Shown: one piece after another, positions 46,603-56,804 of the stretch
Numbering within the stretch: position 1 is the first letter of the stretch
How the letters are laid out: every line of letters begins with the position of its first letter
Assembly: GCA_011037195.1 (NCBI GenBank)
Contig: JAAEAF010003414.1
Span: 62,001 to 126,000 of the forward strand
Length of the DNA stretch: 64,000 bases
Reading direction: 5' to 3'
From: Triatoma infestans
Lineage: Eukaryota > Arthropoda > Insecta > Hemiptera > Reduviidae
Position numbers and translations under genes: made by a program
The notes under the pieces: generated by a model
Told to the model about the DNA's origin: nothing
Seen by the model: only the letters and a program-made list of their open reading frames with translations
Database searches by the model: none

Positions 46603-46787
46603 TCAGAGACACTCTGACTAAGTAAACTAAGTTTGCTCTTTGCATGTCTGTGCTGTCACACTGTCTGAAAAACGCATCCTGAAGATAGGCGAACGACCGA
46701 AACTGGTCGATGACCACAAAATGAAGCAGGCTACCACGGAAAATGTCTCTGATGGATTTCCAGCTCTGCGGAACCAACCACCACAAT
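46603..46787 (+). mobile_element. Rep-E copy E2, one arm mostly lost
   Basis: Starts tcagagacactctgac, then tttgctctttgcatgtctgt, the core (cctgaagataggcgaacgac, ccgaaactggtcgatgacc), ctaccacggaaaatgtctct, and the tail gcggaaccaaccaccacaa. Flanked by aaaaatatatta (12 bp) at 46591-46602 and 46788-46799. It lies in the 3' UTR of the truncated nLTR-alpha copy. Confidence 0.85.
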
Positions 46788-47064
46788 AAAAATATATTAC
46801 TTGAATTGGTGAATGAAAAATAATAAAAATAATTACATAAAAAATTAAGATGCTAACAGAGTAAATCAAAATCCAAAACCGAACATTAAGAGTCTTTTAA
46901 ATGAATAGCTATAAGAAAATATAAAAAAATGAAAATAAATTACTAAGGAAGATCTGAAATCCATTGATACATTATTCTCCAGGCATGGTGGGCGTATGAA
47001 ATCAAGGCGCAGCATGAAACCTTGTCCCTTAAAAAATTTATAATTTCGTATGTATTAAGAAAAC

Positions 47065-47308
47065 GCCCTAACCCTATGGCGCAACCGCCCATGAAGGGCC
47101 AAGGTTTGCCAGACGGCGAATTGAATGGGGATGTGTCTCCCCACGCCGTTTAGTTTTAGCCTACGCTTCTTTAGGGCGCTACTAACTGTAACTTCCCACT
47201 TTTTTTCACGATGCTGGGTCAACACTAACTTTGCTCTCATGGGAATCGAACCCAGAATTCTCGCACGAAAGGCGAGTGCGCTAGCCACTAGACCAACGCG
47301 TGAGGACC
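47065..47308 (-). mobile_element. SINE-Glu copy inserted in nLTR-alpha
   Basis: A complete inverted SINE-Glu (ccctatggcgcaaccgccca ... ctagaccaacgcgtgagga) flanked by the exact 12-bp duplication tattaagaaaac at 47053-47064 and 47309-47320. The tRNA-like head lies at about 47236-47308 with B box ggttcgattcc on the minus strand. The two ORFs here (minus 47055-47288, plus 47125-47400) are repeat translations. Confidence 0.93.
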
Positions 47309-47339
47309 TATTAAGAAAACCTTTACCAAAATATAGACA

Positions 47340-48010
47340 TCTGAGATCTGAAAGAAGAGGACACTCACCAAAAAGTGGTACAAGTTTTTTTGAGCATTAG
47401 AGTTACAAAAAGAGCACTTCTCGACATCTGGGTCTTTCTGTAAACCATGGACTATAATTTAGGAAAAGTAACTCTCCTGTGAGTTTGAAAAACCAATGAA
47501 GATCACAAAATTCTAAGTTATTCAAAAAAGAGGCATAATAGTCAAATCTCTATGGTCAGAAATCAACGCTCTGCAGAGAAGAAAACGATCAGAAATCATT
47601 GTACGATTCACAGCCTCCCCCCAAGTCTGGTGGTCTCAATTTCAGATAGAAGATCAGAGAGAGTGACACTCCAATTAGGTAGACTTTCTATGGAGCCGGA
47701 AAAGTTTGAACTGTGAAGAAGAGATAGGATGAGCCAGTGTTTAAACCAGAATGCGTTTTTTTTTTGTCATCTGAAAAGCGGTGATCTTGGGGAGGCAAAT
47801 TGACAGGACCTTTAGTCAGTATTTAATATACAGCCTCAGTGTGTAGGAATGAATAGTGCCCAAAGCAGTCTCAATGGTCAACATATAATTGGGGGTACAA
47901 GAAGGCAAAACAAAACAACTTTTTAAAAAAAAAAAGCGTTGGAATTTCTCCAAACAGTGAAAAGCTTGAAACCCCCAGATCTGACATCCGAAACACACGA
48001 CAGCCCGCAA
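47340..48010 (-). pseudogene. RT C-terminal region relic of nLTR-alpha
   Basis: Minus strand from about 48005: FGCQIWGFQAF, LEKFQRFFFLKSCFVLPS, CTPNYMLTIETAL, LRLYIKYWLKVLSI, then a decayed thumb/C-terminal segment to about 47340. Shared residues with 7.97-8.20 kb (KFQ-FF...LP-STPNYMLT-E-AL) show that both belong to one family and define the part deleted in the other copy. Many stops. Confidence 0.82.
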
Positions 48011-48380
48011 GACACTGTTAAAAACTTGGAAGTTTTGCTTTCAAAGGAACATTTTTATTGATGATAAAACTAGGCCAAATTATTCATCACACGTTTTTGT
48101 TGATTGATGGTAATCAATGTGCGACGTTTTAATTATATGTGTAGTTAATATAAGTTTGAAGAAAATCGTTGGAACAGTTGAAAACCGTAAAATCCTTTCC
48201 AATAAAATAGAGTACTTCCGGGTAGAGAGAAAAAGGCATGGAGATACTATTTTATAAAAAAAAAAAAAAACACTGCTTTGGACTCAGGGATCTCAAAACG
48301 TGTATTTCCGGTGAAAACACGATATCGTAAATTTCACACACTTACAATACATCCTCTTACTAACAGTTAGAGAAAGTAAA

Positions 48381-48935
48381 AGGGTATTTTCTTGTATTGT
48401 GTTAATCAGTTTTGTAGTTTACTGTGAAGCCTGTATATAGCAACTTAGATTTTATGTATTCAGGCCTTAGGGGTAGTACAGTTACGAAGAAACATGCAAG
48501 GGAAACAATATAAGAATACCACCTACCTCTCATCCACAGTACTAAATATTTTCTCTCAAATTACTTATTTAGAACTCTCGTTTTAAGGTTTTCTATTAAT
48601 TTACTCATAGATACCATATTAATCTGAGGTGTGGTATAACTTGTTTTTTTTAAATTTTTATTTTTCTTTCCAAATTTATAATGTTTTTTGTTTAATTGCC
48701 CTACAATCACAGTTAAGATTTTAAACAAGAAAACTATGGAAAATTATGGAAGAAAAAACATTCATTAAACCTTTTAAGTTTACAATTAGCTATAGCACTA
48801 TAAAAAAAACCATTAAGAAATAAAAATATGAAAAATAACACATAAAAGAATCAAAAGTTTGAGTCAATAAGTAGGGGTATATTTAAAAAGTTACTCACTT
48901 CTAATAAACAAACCTCATGTGGAGAAAGATTAAAA
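48381..48935. other. Intergenic sequence, no gene seen
   Basis: AT-rich, no recognisable features. Confidence 0.5.
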
Positions 48936-48947
48936 TGTTACAATTCA

Positions 48948-49260
48948 TCAGAGATATTTTCCGTGATAGCAGTGCTTCTTTTTGTGGTCATCGATCGGAT
49001 AAAGGGCGTTCGCCCATCATCAGGATGCTTTTTGTCAAACAGTGTGATAACATAGACTTGCACAGAGCACAGTGCAACTATAGAAGTATGAATGTTATCA
49101 ACTAAATTTGCTCTGTGCAAGTCTATGTTATCACACTGTTTGACAAAAAGCATCCTGATGATGAGCGAACGCCCTTTAATGGTCGATGATCACAAAAAGA
49201 AGCAGGCTATCACGGAAAATATCCTGCTTTACAGCTCTGCGAAACCAACCACACAGCAAC
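48948..49260 (+). mobile_element. Rep-E foldback element E3 with exact 12-bp duplication
   Basis: The left arm 48948-49068 and right arm 49109-49225 are complementary over about 118 bp at roughly 95% identity, with a loop of about 40 nt. The right end continues for about 35 nt (acagctctgcgaaaccaacc, acacagcaac) that has no partner at the left end. The duplication tgttacaattca lies at 48936-48947 and 49261-49272. Both arms carry the core (gatgatgagcgaacgccctt). No ORF beyond chance. A transcript would form a long hairpin with a single-stranded 3' tail. Confidence 0.9.
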
Positions 49261-49536
49261 TGTTACAATTCAGTTTTCGTAGATTGCATTTAATTGTAAA
49301 TTGGTGTAAATTTAACTGATATAAGTAGAAAAAAATGTATAATATTGTGACCTAAACTTTAATAAGCTGAAACTATATAAAAAAAATCCGAAAATAATGT
49401 TTAAGTGAACAATGTTTCTAACGCCCTAGCGCTCCACTTGTACATTCACAAGAACTCTGCACACCTGGAGAAAAATATATGGGCTAACAGTTTCCTACCA
49501 ATCTTACTACATCCCACAGCTACTTACCTCTCCCTT

Positions 49537-50386
49537 ATGGACTTTCAAGCGGAGCTAGTCGCAGTTATTACCTGCGCCGCTGAAATAAGAAGACGGGGAG
49601 TGCATAACTCCAGAATCGTCATTTATTCGGATAGCCAGGCTGCTCTGCGGGAGACTCGTGGGAGATCAGCTCAAGGCTGGTGTGGGATTGCCTAGGTGCG
49701 CTCAGGGAAACTAGTAGCCACAAAAAGGTTTTCCTGGTCTGGGCGCCTGGACATTCGAGTCACAGAGGCAATGAGGCGGCAGATCGCCTGGGCTGGGAGG
49801 ATTCTGATCCGTTCTGCGGCGTCGCAAGATACCTCAGGAGTGCATCCATTAGGACATAAATGCACGATCGATCAAGAGAATGGTGGGCTAAAACTCTAGG
49901 CCAAAGGCGGGCGAAAACGTTCATTCATAACTACTCGCCTAGGCTAACTGCAGAACTACTCCAACTAGGCCGGGTGGCATAAGGATAGCTGTTGGCGTTC
50001 TCAGTGGCCATTGTAGACTTAATAAGCACATGCACCGCATGGGTCTGTCAACGGATAGCCGGTGTAGGTTTTGTGAGGAAGAAGAGGAAACAGCACTCAC
50101 ATTCTGTGTCAGCTTGTATGGCTGAGGTTTCGCCTCTTTGAGAGCTGACGCCTGCAAGCCTCAACCAGGGGCCTCTCTCAGGTCTATTAAGGCAGACAGG
50201 ACTCAAAAGGGTGCTCTGATGGGAGGTGCTCTTAACCAACTACCTAAGAGCTTCCCCAGATTCCAAAGTCAAGTGAAGGACAGGACTGAGGAGGGGATTC
50301 CAACTTAGGGGGTGCTATAATAGACCCTTGGGGGTCACGGTGGCGCAGGCTGAAAAGCCAACCACCCCGCAGAATCTAATCTATTC
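49537..50386 (+). mobile_element. 5'-truncated RNase H-bearing non-LTR retrotransposon
   Basis: An exact 12-bp duplication tacctctccctt flanks it at 49525-49536 and 50387-50398. The 3' end is ccaaccaccccgcagaatct-aatctattc. GC-rich compared with the flanks. It starts within RNase H (FQAELVAVI). Closely related to the minus-strand copy at 60615-61523. Confidence 0.9.
49545..50310 (+). pseudogene. RNase H and zinc-knuckle relic of a non-LTR ORF2
   Basis: FQAELVAVITCAAEIRRRG (catalytic Glu), IVIYSDSQAALRE (SDSQ), a frame change, FLVWAPGHSSHRGNEAADR (GH...GNEAAD, last catalytic Asp), then after decay VLSGHCRLNKHMHRMGLS, CRFCEEEEETALTFC (Cx2C...C) and a C-terminal tail of about 70 codons to the stop near 50305. 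At least three frameshifts. The antisense ORFs at 49939-50239 are shadows. Confidence 0.88.
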
Positions 50387-50398
50387 TACCTCTCCCTT

Positions 50399-51379
50399 CT
50401 TACCGATCCTCCATTCTTTTATCCGTTGTCGCACATACGGATCCAGTGGCGGCAGAGTTCATAAAGTAAAATAAGAATTCATCTTAAATCAGCTAGAGGT
50501 TTTCACAAATCAACTAAAAGAAGTAGGCCTTATAGTTAGAGTATATAACTAAAAGGGGTTCACCTGCGTATGCGCTCATATGGACCAGCCGCCACACATT
50601 TAGAGAGAAAGTCATGTTAATATTTCATACTAGATTTTTAAAAAAAATATTATCTGAAGTATTCAATCAATTTAAAGAAGGAGAACAGGATAAGAACAAT
50701 TCAATACGGAACTCTATAAAATGATTAATAATATAGTCCTTGATTACATAAATGTTTCACTTATTAATTGTCCTTTCATTTGAATTTTTTTACGAGTATA
50801 TACATTTATATAAATATAAAAATTCCTTGATAAGAAAATTATACAAAAACAGGTTCGTTTCATTTTTATATTCTTTATAAAGGTTTTTTTTTTTTTTTAG
50901 TAAACGACCCCACTTTCTTCAAGATAAAACTAATTTATACAGACTGTGGAGTTCATTAAGTCGGGCCAAACTAACGGTTAAAACGGTAGTAAGATGTCTG
51001 TGAATAATAATGAATACTACAAACTTATTAAAAAAATATTTACTGTGAGATTAGTTTTTTTTTTGTATATTATCTCTGTTTACGGGGGGAAAAAAATCGC
51101 TGTTATTTGATTATAATGTTCTTGTTAATTGTTTTTTATTATTATACATGAAAAACGCCAATTAATTAAACAAGATCGAAGTCAATGGAAAATTAAAATA
51201 ATATCCAAGAAAAACGATATAACGACTAATTTTCTTCAGACTCATAATTTTTGCATTGACAGGTTTAATTTTGTCTCCAATGTTTATATCGATGGGAATA
51301 TTTAAACTTTATAACTTGGGAAAAAAGTTCCATACAAAAGTGCGATAGGTTTCACTCAATGTTTGGTATATCAAGTTTA
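50399..51379. other. Intergenic sequence, no gene seen
   Basis: A Rep-A right-terminus scrap at about 50600-50640 (agagagaaagtcatgttaat-atttcatactaga). The remainder is AT-rich without features. Confidence 0.5.
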
Positions 51380-51550
51380 ATGAAGCTCCGTCGGTGTTTT
51401 TATGTAGAAAATCGCTGAACATTGAAAAAAAAACTTCAGTAAAGACGCACTTCCGGTCAAGCGATTTTCTTCAAACGCAACATATTTAATTTTCATAGAT
51501 ATTTATATAGATGATAAGAATCGTATATTAAATTAAATTAGCATGTTAAA
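51380..51550 (-). repeat. Rep-A fragment, inverted
   Basis: tatcaagtttaatgaagctc, gacgcacttccggtcaagcg, attttcttcaaacgcaacat: the distal unit and part of a monomer. F3 is inserted just after it. Confidence 0.7.
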
Positions 51551-51564
51551 GGAAATCATAATTT

Positions 51565-52217
51565 TGGTATTTTATCCGTCATAGCATGCACATTTATTTT
51601 GTTCCTGACCGGTTTCAGATTTTCATCCATCGTCAAAGTAAATCGATCGATTTCGTGCCGAGAGTTCACTTCAAACGCAATTTTTCTGTTACACTCTCAC
51701 TTCTTGGTTTATTGATTGAGTATATTGCGGAAGGTTATAAGGTTATGTTACTATGTGTGGGTGTTCAATGACAAAGTGGAATTATTATAAATTATGATTA
51801 GACATTAGAAAATAGTGTATAATAAATAGCATGTTTTGAAGAATACTTTATAATTAAATTTTAATAGTGGAGTTAATTTAGCAAGTCATTTTTATTTTAT
51901 ATTTTTCTTTATATAAACATGTCATTTATTTTGCACTATTTTCTAATATCTAATCATAATTTATAATAATTCCATTTTGTCATTAAACATACACACATAA
52001 ACTTACATAACCTTATAACCACACGCACATACAAACCACAAGTGTCGAGTGAAACGTAAACATTGCGTTTGAAGAGAACTTTATGCACGAAATTGATAGA
52101 TTTACTTTGACGATGGATGAAAATCCGAAACCGTTCAGAAACAAAATAAATTTGCATGCTACGACAGATAAAATTACCAGATGTTATCCATCATTTCGGA
52201 CCCATCCACATATTCAG
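51565..52217 (+). mobile_element. Rep-F foldback element F3, long arms
   Basis: A 653-bp palindrome with arms of about 300 bp, from tggtattttatccgtcatag to the complementary ctacgacagataaaattacc. The inner parts also pair (gacaaagtggaattattata with its inverse near 51960). The right end continues past the pairing (atccatcatttcggacccat, ccacatattca). The exact 13-bp duplication gaaatcataattt lies at 51552-51564 and 52218-52230. The minus and plus ORFs of about 60 codons are mirror translations of the arms. Confidence 0.9.
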
Positions 52218-52230
52218 AAATCATAATTTG

Positions 52231-52766
52231 ACATTGTCTTCAATATTTTTTTATGGGAGCCCCATAAGTTTCCCCAAGTTACAAACAAAAGTGTATTTTT
52301 AAAACGTGAAGCGAATCACTTCATTTGAATTGTAACTCGTGGTCGATAGACAGACAGTATTGTTTGCTTTGCAACATGAAAACCCAAGGATCATTTTTCC
52401 ACTTTCTAGCCAAGAAGACAACCGAAGCCGAAAACTTTAACAGAAAATAAAGCTATAAGTTATCTTATTGGAGAAAATTGTTGCAAACTGTATCAATATG
52501 TTGTTAAATCTGCTCTGAAATTTAGTTACTTGGTCGCTTGATTTGTTTAATGAATAAACTAATTTAGAGTAATTTAACAATTTTATTTTAATAAAGATAT
52601 GCGCTTAATTTTATGTTTTATTTATAGTGATACAAATATTCACTCGGCAAACGGCTAATGCTATGCCTAACAGTGTTTTTTTTATTTTTTTTATTAATTT
52701 AAGTATATTTTTTATCATAAATAAACAAATTTATTCATTCATACAAACAAAAGTGGATAGGATGTA
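52231..52766. other. Intergenic sequence, no gene seen
   Basis: No recognisable coding sequence or family repeat. Confidence 0.5.
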
Positions 52767-52991
52767 GGGAACGGAATAGCTTAGTGGTTAGCGTGCTGGA
52801 CTCCCATGCGGAGGACCTGGGTTCGAGTCCGAGTTTTGCTATCCTTAGATTTTTTTCTTCCTAGGAGCCTCTACAGCTCACTGTCCGATGATGGTCAGTG
52901 TTGTCTGTAACGAGAGAACACTCTCCGGAGGCTGGCAGTGCACTGAGAAGACTCCGGGCGCCAGTGTCCACAGATGTTGACGCACCTTAAA
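52767..52991 (+). mobile_element. SINE-A copy, full length
   Basis: tRNA-like head (gaatagcttagtggttagcg as box A, gggttcgagtccg as box B), body (ccttagatttttttcttcct, gagcctctacagctcactgt, gtgttgtctgtaacgagaga, ggctggcagtgcactgagaa) and tail (gggcgccagtgtccacagat, gttgacgcacctt). Followed by an A-rich stretch. Confidence 0.92.
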
Positions 52992-53032
52992 TTTGAAAAA
53001 AAGAAAAGAAAAGGGAGATAGGGTTTTTTGTA

Positions 53033-53630
53033 TAGGGTAAAGCTAGGAGAGATGACGCACATTTCAAAGTTATGCCTTGTATCAAAATATAGGAGGTATA
53101 TTAAACAGGTAATGCTTATATAAAACATATGTCAACTAGTATCTACAAAAAAAAATGTTATTTTTCAAAATAAAGACATTCTCATTTATTCCAGAAACAA
53201 AATACAAATACACTACATTTGGCCGTCTCTCCTACTATGGTAGGATAGATGATGCACCATAAGTAGGAGACCTCTCCTGCGTAAAGGTAATATGGCTGAT
53301 CGATATGAAACTTGATAAACACTATGTCTACGAGTCCAACTTTAACGACAGCAGGAAATCTTCTATTTCAATTTCAATTAATTTAGTATATAAAAAAGAA
53401 AAAAAAATTACTACCGTTATGATGAAAATTCAGGTATTCACCAGATATAGCTGATGCTTATAAAATGTTCGTAGAACATAGAAAAACACACAAAATAATT
53501 GAAGAATTTTGCAATATGTTCGCTTCTGATCTCTCTTCCTCTGGACTAATTTCCATGACGCCACATGGTGGCAAACAAGTGAAGCAAAGCCTGCGTCTCC
53601 TACCCCCGTCATCTCTCCTAGCTTACCCTA
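53033..53630 (+). mobile_element. Rep-D MITE with about 25-bp terminal inverted repeats
   Basis: Begins tagggtaaagctaggagaga (continuing tgacgcac) and ends cgtcatctctcctagcttac-ccta, so termini are inverted repeats with a TA at each edge. The interior has a second inverted pair of related words (cgtctctcctactatggtag, gtaggagacctctcc). It is homologous over its full length to 54888-55688. No convincing ORF. TA edges suggest a Tc1/mariner-type non-autonomous element, but no transposase is present to prove it. Confidence 0.82.
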
Positions 53631-53960
53631 GTTAGTATCCCAAGTTTAATGAAATCTGTTGGTATTATGGAGTAAATCGTAAAAAATCACGATATCTGAG
53701 AAAATTACAAAAAACTATAAAAAAAAAAAATCAGTAAAATAATACTTCCGGTTGATGGATTGATTTTGTCTGAAATCTTCGTATCCTGATGCGGTAGTAG
53801 TACCTAAACGGAAAACTAACTTTGAATTTCCTGCGACTTTTCATTATTGACATTTTATATGCACGATAATGAACATTACGACTATTCACTAAAAAGAGTT
53901 TTTTTCGTATTCAGGGGACCCCGCCCCCAAAACTAGGAGTAAGAGAAAGTAAAAATTGTA
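53631..53960 (-). repeat. Rep-A fragment, inverted, with hairpin remnant
   Basis: atcccaagtttaatgaaatc, aatacttccggttgatggat, gtattcaggggaccccgccc and the end aactaggagtaagagaaagt. It lies directly right of Rep-D. Confidence 0.75.
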
Positions 53961-54589
53961 ATATGGAACACACAGACGTCTTTCTCTATAGCTGACAAAT
54001 TTTAGTGGGGATACATATTTATCGACACTCACCAGGTATACTTGAATGTGATTATATTGTAGACCTTAAAGTTTTCCATAGTAGATTTTCTGTTTGTTGC
54101 CCAATTTTAAGACAATTTATATACCTAAAGCGTCGGGCTTATTTCAAATTGTGATAGAATCATTTGACCTAAACATTTGGAAATTGTTTTGACATAGGCG
54201 TGACTACTTTTCTAAAAATTATTTCTAACATAAACATAACTTTGTATAAGATTTTTATATATTTCTGTTGTAATATAGATAAAATTCAACAAAAATTATT
54301 CGACCTTCTAAAATTTGGAATGAAACAGAAGTTCCCCCTGTGAGTATTATTAAAGTTCAATGAAATAATCGTGAAAGATCATAATGTAAACTTCAACCAG
54401 CCTATTTAAGTTTAGTAGGAATAAACTTTGTGAATCTCAACATCGAGAAGGTTACTATTTTTTTTTTTTTTTTGGTTCAATGGTATTTCCATTGAGGCGT
54501 GTTCGACTACTAAATGATACCACTAAAATACCATGTTATAGGTATAATATATGTAAACGGTACGTTTTGTACTGTAGTGATAATTTACT
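53961..54589. other. Intergenic sequence, no gene seen
   Basis: AT-rich. A T-run at about 54459-54473 precedes ggttcaatggtatttccatt; no assignment. Confidence 0.5.
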
Positions 54590-54887
54590 GGGGAAAGTTT
54601 AACGGGTTTTCTCACCTACAACCCTCCCAAAAACCAATTTTCCCGGATAAAGGCTTCAAAAAAAAAAAGTAATTGGCATTTATATGAAATTATACGAAGT
54701 TTAAAAAAAAATTGTGGCAGTCGTATTCCAAAAAAATACGCGAAACATTGGAAAATCCTTTCTGTGTAGAGGAATTTTTACAGATAACTTAGTGGCGGAT
54801 CCTATACTGATAACCAAACGATATGTCAAGTTTGAACTTAATTGCGAATTTTGTTTTTGAGCTATGCTATTCACATATAGGGTGTAG

Positions 54888-55688
54888 TAAAGTTAGGAGA
54901 GATGACGCACATTTCAAAGTTATGCCCTGTATTAAAATGTAGAGATATATTAAAGAAGTAATGCTTATAAAATAATATGTCAACTATTATTATCTACTAA
55001 AAAAATATGTTATTTTTCGAAATAAAGACATTCTCATTTATTCCACAAACAAAATACAAGTACACTACACTTGGCCATTTCTCCTACAATGGTAGGATAG
55101 ATGAAGCACCAAAGATAGGAGAGATGCCTCCTTCTATGAAGGAAACATGGCTGATCGACATGAAACTTGGTAAACACTCTGTCTACGAGTTCAACTTTCA
55201 ACTACAACGTAGAAATCTTTCATTTCAATTGCAATTAATTTAGTATATAAAAATTTACTAATGCATTATGAAAATTCAGGTATTCACCCGAAGTAGTTGA
55301 TGCGTTTAAATGTTCCTAGAACACAGAAGAAAGAGATGGGATTAGCTTAGTGGTCCCACGCGGAGGTTTCGGGTTCGAGTCCAGTGCTGCCCTTAGATTT
55401 TCTCTTCCTAGGAGCTTCTACAGCTCATGTAGCTAGAGAACACTATCTGGGGGCCGGCAGTGCACTGAGAAGACTCCGGGCGCCAATGACCAAAGATGTT
55501 GACGCGCCTTAAATTAAAAAAAAAAAAACACACAGAAGAACACAAAAAATTACTGAAGAATTTTGTAATACGTTCGCTTCTGATCTCTCTACTCCTGGAC
55601 AAACTTGCCTGGCGCCACGTGGTGGCAAACAAGAGAAGCAAAGCCTGCGTCTTCTCTGCTACCCCACCATCTCTCCTAACTTTACCTA
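54888..55688 (+). mobile_element. Rep-D MITE, second copy, carrying a SINE-A
   Basis: Termini tagggtgtagtaaagttagg-agagatgacg and atctctcctaactttaccta; flanking AT-rich catata on both sides is consistent with, but does not prove, a target duplication. The interior is collinear with 53033-53630 except for the SINE-A at 55332-55529. Confidence 0.85.
55332..55529 (+). mobile_element. SINE-A copy with target-site duplication and poly(A)
   Basis: A SINE-A with a deletion between box A and box B (ttagcttagtggtcccacgc), intact body and tail (gggcgccaatgaccaaagat, gttgacgcgccttaaatt) and an A-run. The exact 11-bp duplication acacagaagaa lies at 55321-55331 and 55530-55540. Confidence 0.92.
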
Positions 55689-55770
55689 ACATATATATAT
55701 ATACAGACACAGACGATTTCTAAAAACCACCGTTTCTTATAATCAGAGGACGTGGAATTCCCGTGAAAAC

Positions 55771-56800
55771 TCATTACTATTACTGTAAATTACAATCAAG
55801 AATACCTCTGTAAACATACACATACAAAAAAAATCGATGTCCCTGAAGTTGGAAAAAGTAGATCTCCGAAAGCTTAGGCTATAAAGAATTTATTTAAATA
55901 TACATAATCATTTTATCACCCTTTTTCAGTTTAGAAGACTGATCCAAATAATACTGGAAGTAAAGAAATTCTATGACTTTTCCAGTCATAGCGTAATATG
56001 AATTATACAAAAATTATAGAATCGATGAAACTACTGCGAAGATTCTGTGAAGAACACTTAGTAAAAACACTTAAACAGTTTCTACATTTAGATCTCAGTG
56101 TGCTTGTAATTATTGTTTAATTGAAGCTATGTTAAACATTATCTGTGATCCGTCAAAGGACCTTTTTACTGGGCGCCAGAACATGTAAACATAACTTCTC
56201 TTACTAAAGTTATATTTACTTTAAACTTTTGTTTATTCAGACCCACTACCACCTACTGCACATTATAACAAGATTTACAGTAATAATGATAGTAATACTA
56301 TATATATATATTTTTTTTTTTCTCACAGTAGTATAACTGTTTCAGATAATTTTTCGTAATAATCTGTATAAAGTATTATATTTTATAAAATTGCTATATT
56401 TCTATAAATATGTACTATACATATAGATATAGATAGTAATGTGCAATGACTTGGTATAATGTCAAGTGGAAAACTATGGAACACTATAATTAGTAAAGTT
56501 TATTGACTTGAGAGGTCATTTCCCGTCGTAGTAAGTGTATATACTGCTGTTCCATGTTAGTAGTAGAGATAATGAAGGTAACGTTCGCTTGCTTACACAT
56601 AACTGCTCATCCATTATATTATTATTGTACCAAGTTATTTTTTTTGTTCTTGTTTTATTGTTGTTTTCAATTTATTTTATATTATAATTTCACTAGGTGT
56701 ATATTTATATTTAACTTTCAATTCTAATTGTTGTTACTTGGAACATCATAATCTTAGTAACCATACCTTACAGATGAGATTTAATTGTTTTTACCCAAAT
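55771..56800. other. Intergenic sequence, no gene seen
   Basis: AT-rich with a TA tract near 56300. No recognisable features. Confidence 0.5.
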
Positions 56801-56804
56801 TTGT

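Larger units (their letters stand above)
46392..48132 (-). mobile_element. 5'-truncated non-LTR retrotransposon (nLTR-alpha) with nested insertions
   Basis: An exact 11-bp duplication ttatatgtgta lies at 46381-46391 and 48133-48143. The 3' end on the minus strand is (TTA)n (plus strand aataataataa at 46392). It carries RT C-terminal sequence homologous to the 7341-9128 copy, plus two younger insertions (SINE-Glu at 47065-47308, Rep-E at 46603-46787). Confidence 0.88.
46130..48380 (-). repeat. Rep-A copy split by a non-LTR retrotransposon
   Basis: The left half contains aaagccccattaaatgaatg, attctggagaaatgtttcaa and ends ctatttatatgtgta at 46391. The right half resumes at 48133 with ttatatgtgtagttaatata-agtttgaag, then gtatttccggtgaaaacacg, and ends with a decayed hairpin near 48370. 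The halves join in register. Confidence 0.85.
54590..55770 (-). repeat. Rep-A copy, inverted, split by Rep-D
   Basis: Rep-A blocks (ccaattttcccggataaagg, ccaaacgatatgtcaagttt, ttttgagctatgctattcac) run to 54887. After Rep-D it resumes with acagacacagacgatttcta-aaaaccacc and ends gaattcccgtgaaaactcat. The insertion sits in the CA/TA microsatellite of Rep-A. Confidence 0.82.

Noticed and set aside
52767..52840. Functional tRNA gene in the SINE-A heads
   Set aside because: Box A and box B are present, but the anticodon stem does not pair and the segment always continues into the SINE body.
54996..55260. A host exon in Rep-D (78-codon ORF at 55007-55243)
   Set aside because: The homologous stretch in the other Rep-D copy is interrupted and the frame is not conserved; treated as non-coding MITE interior.
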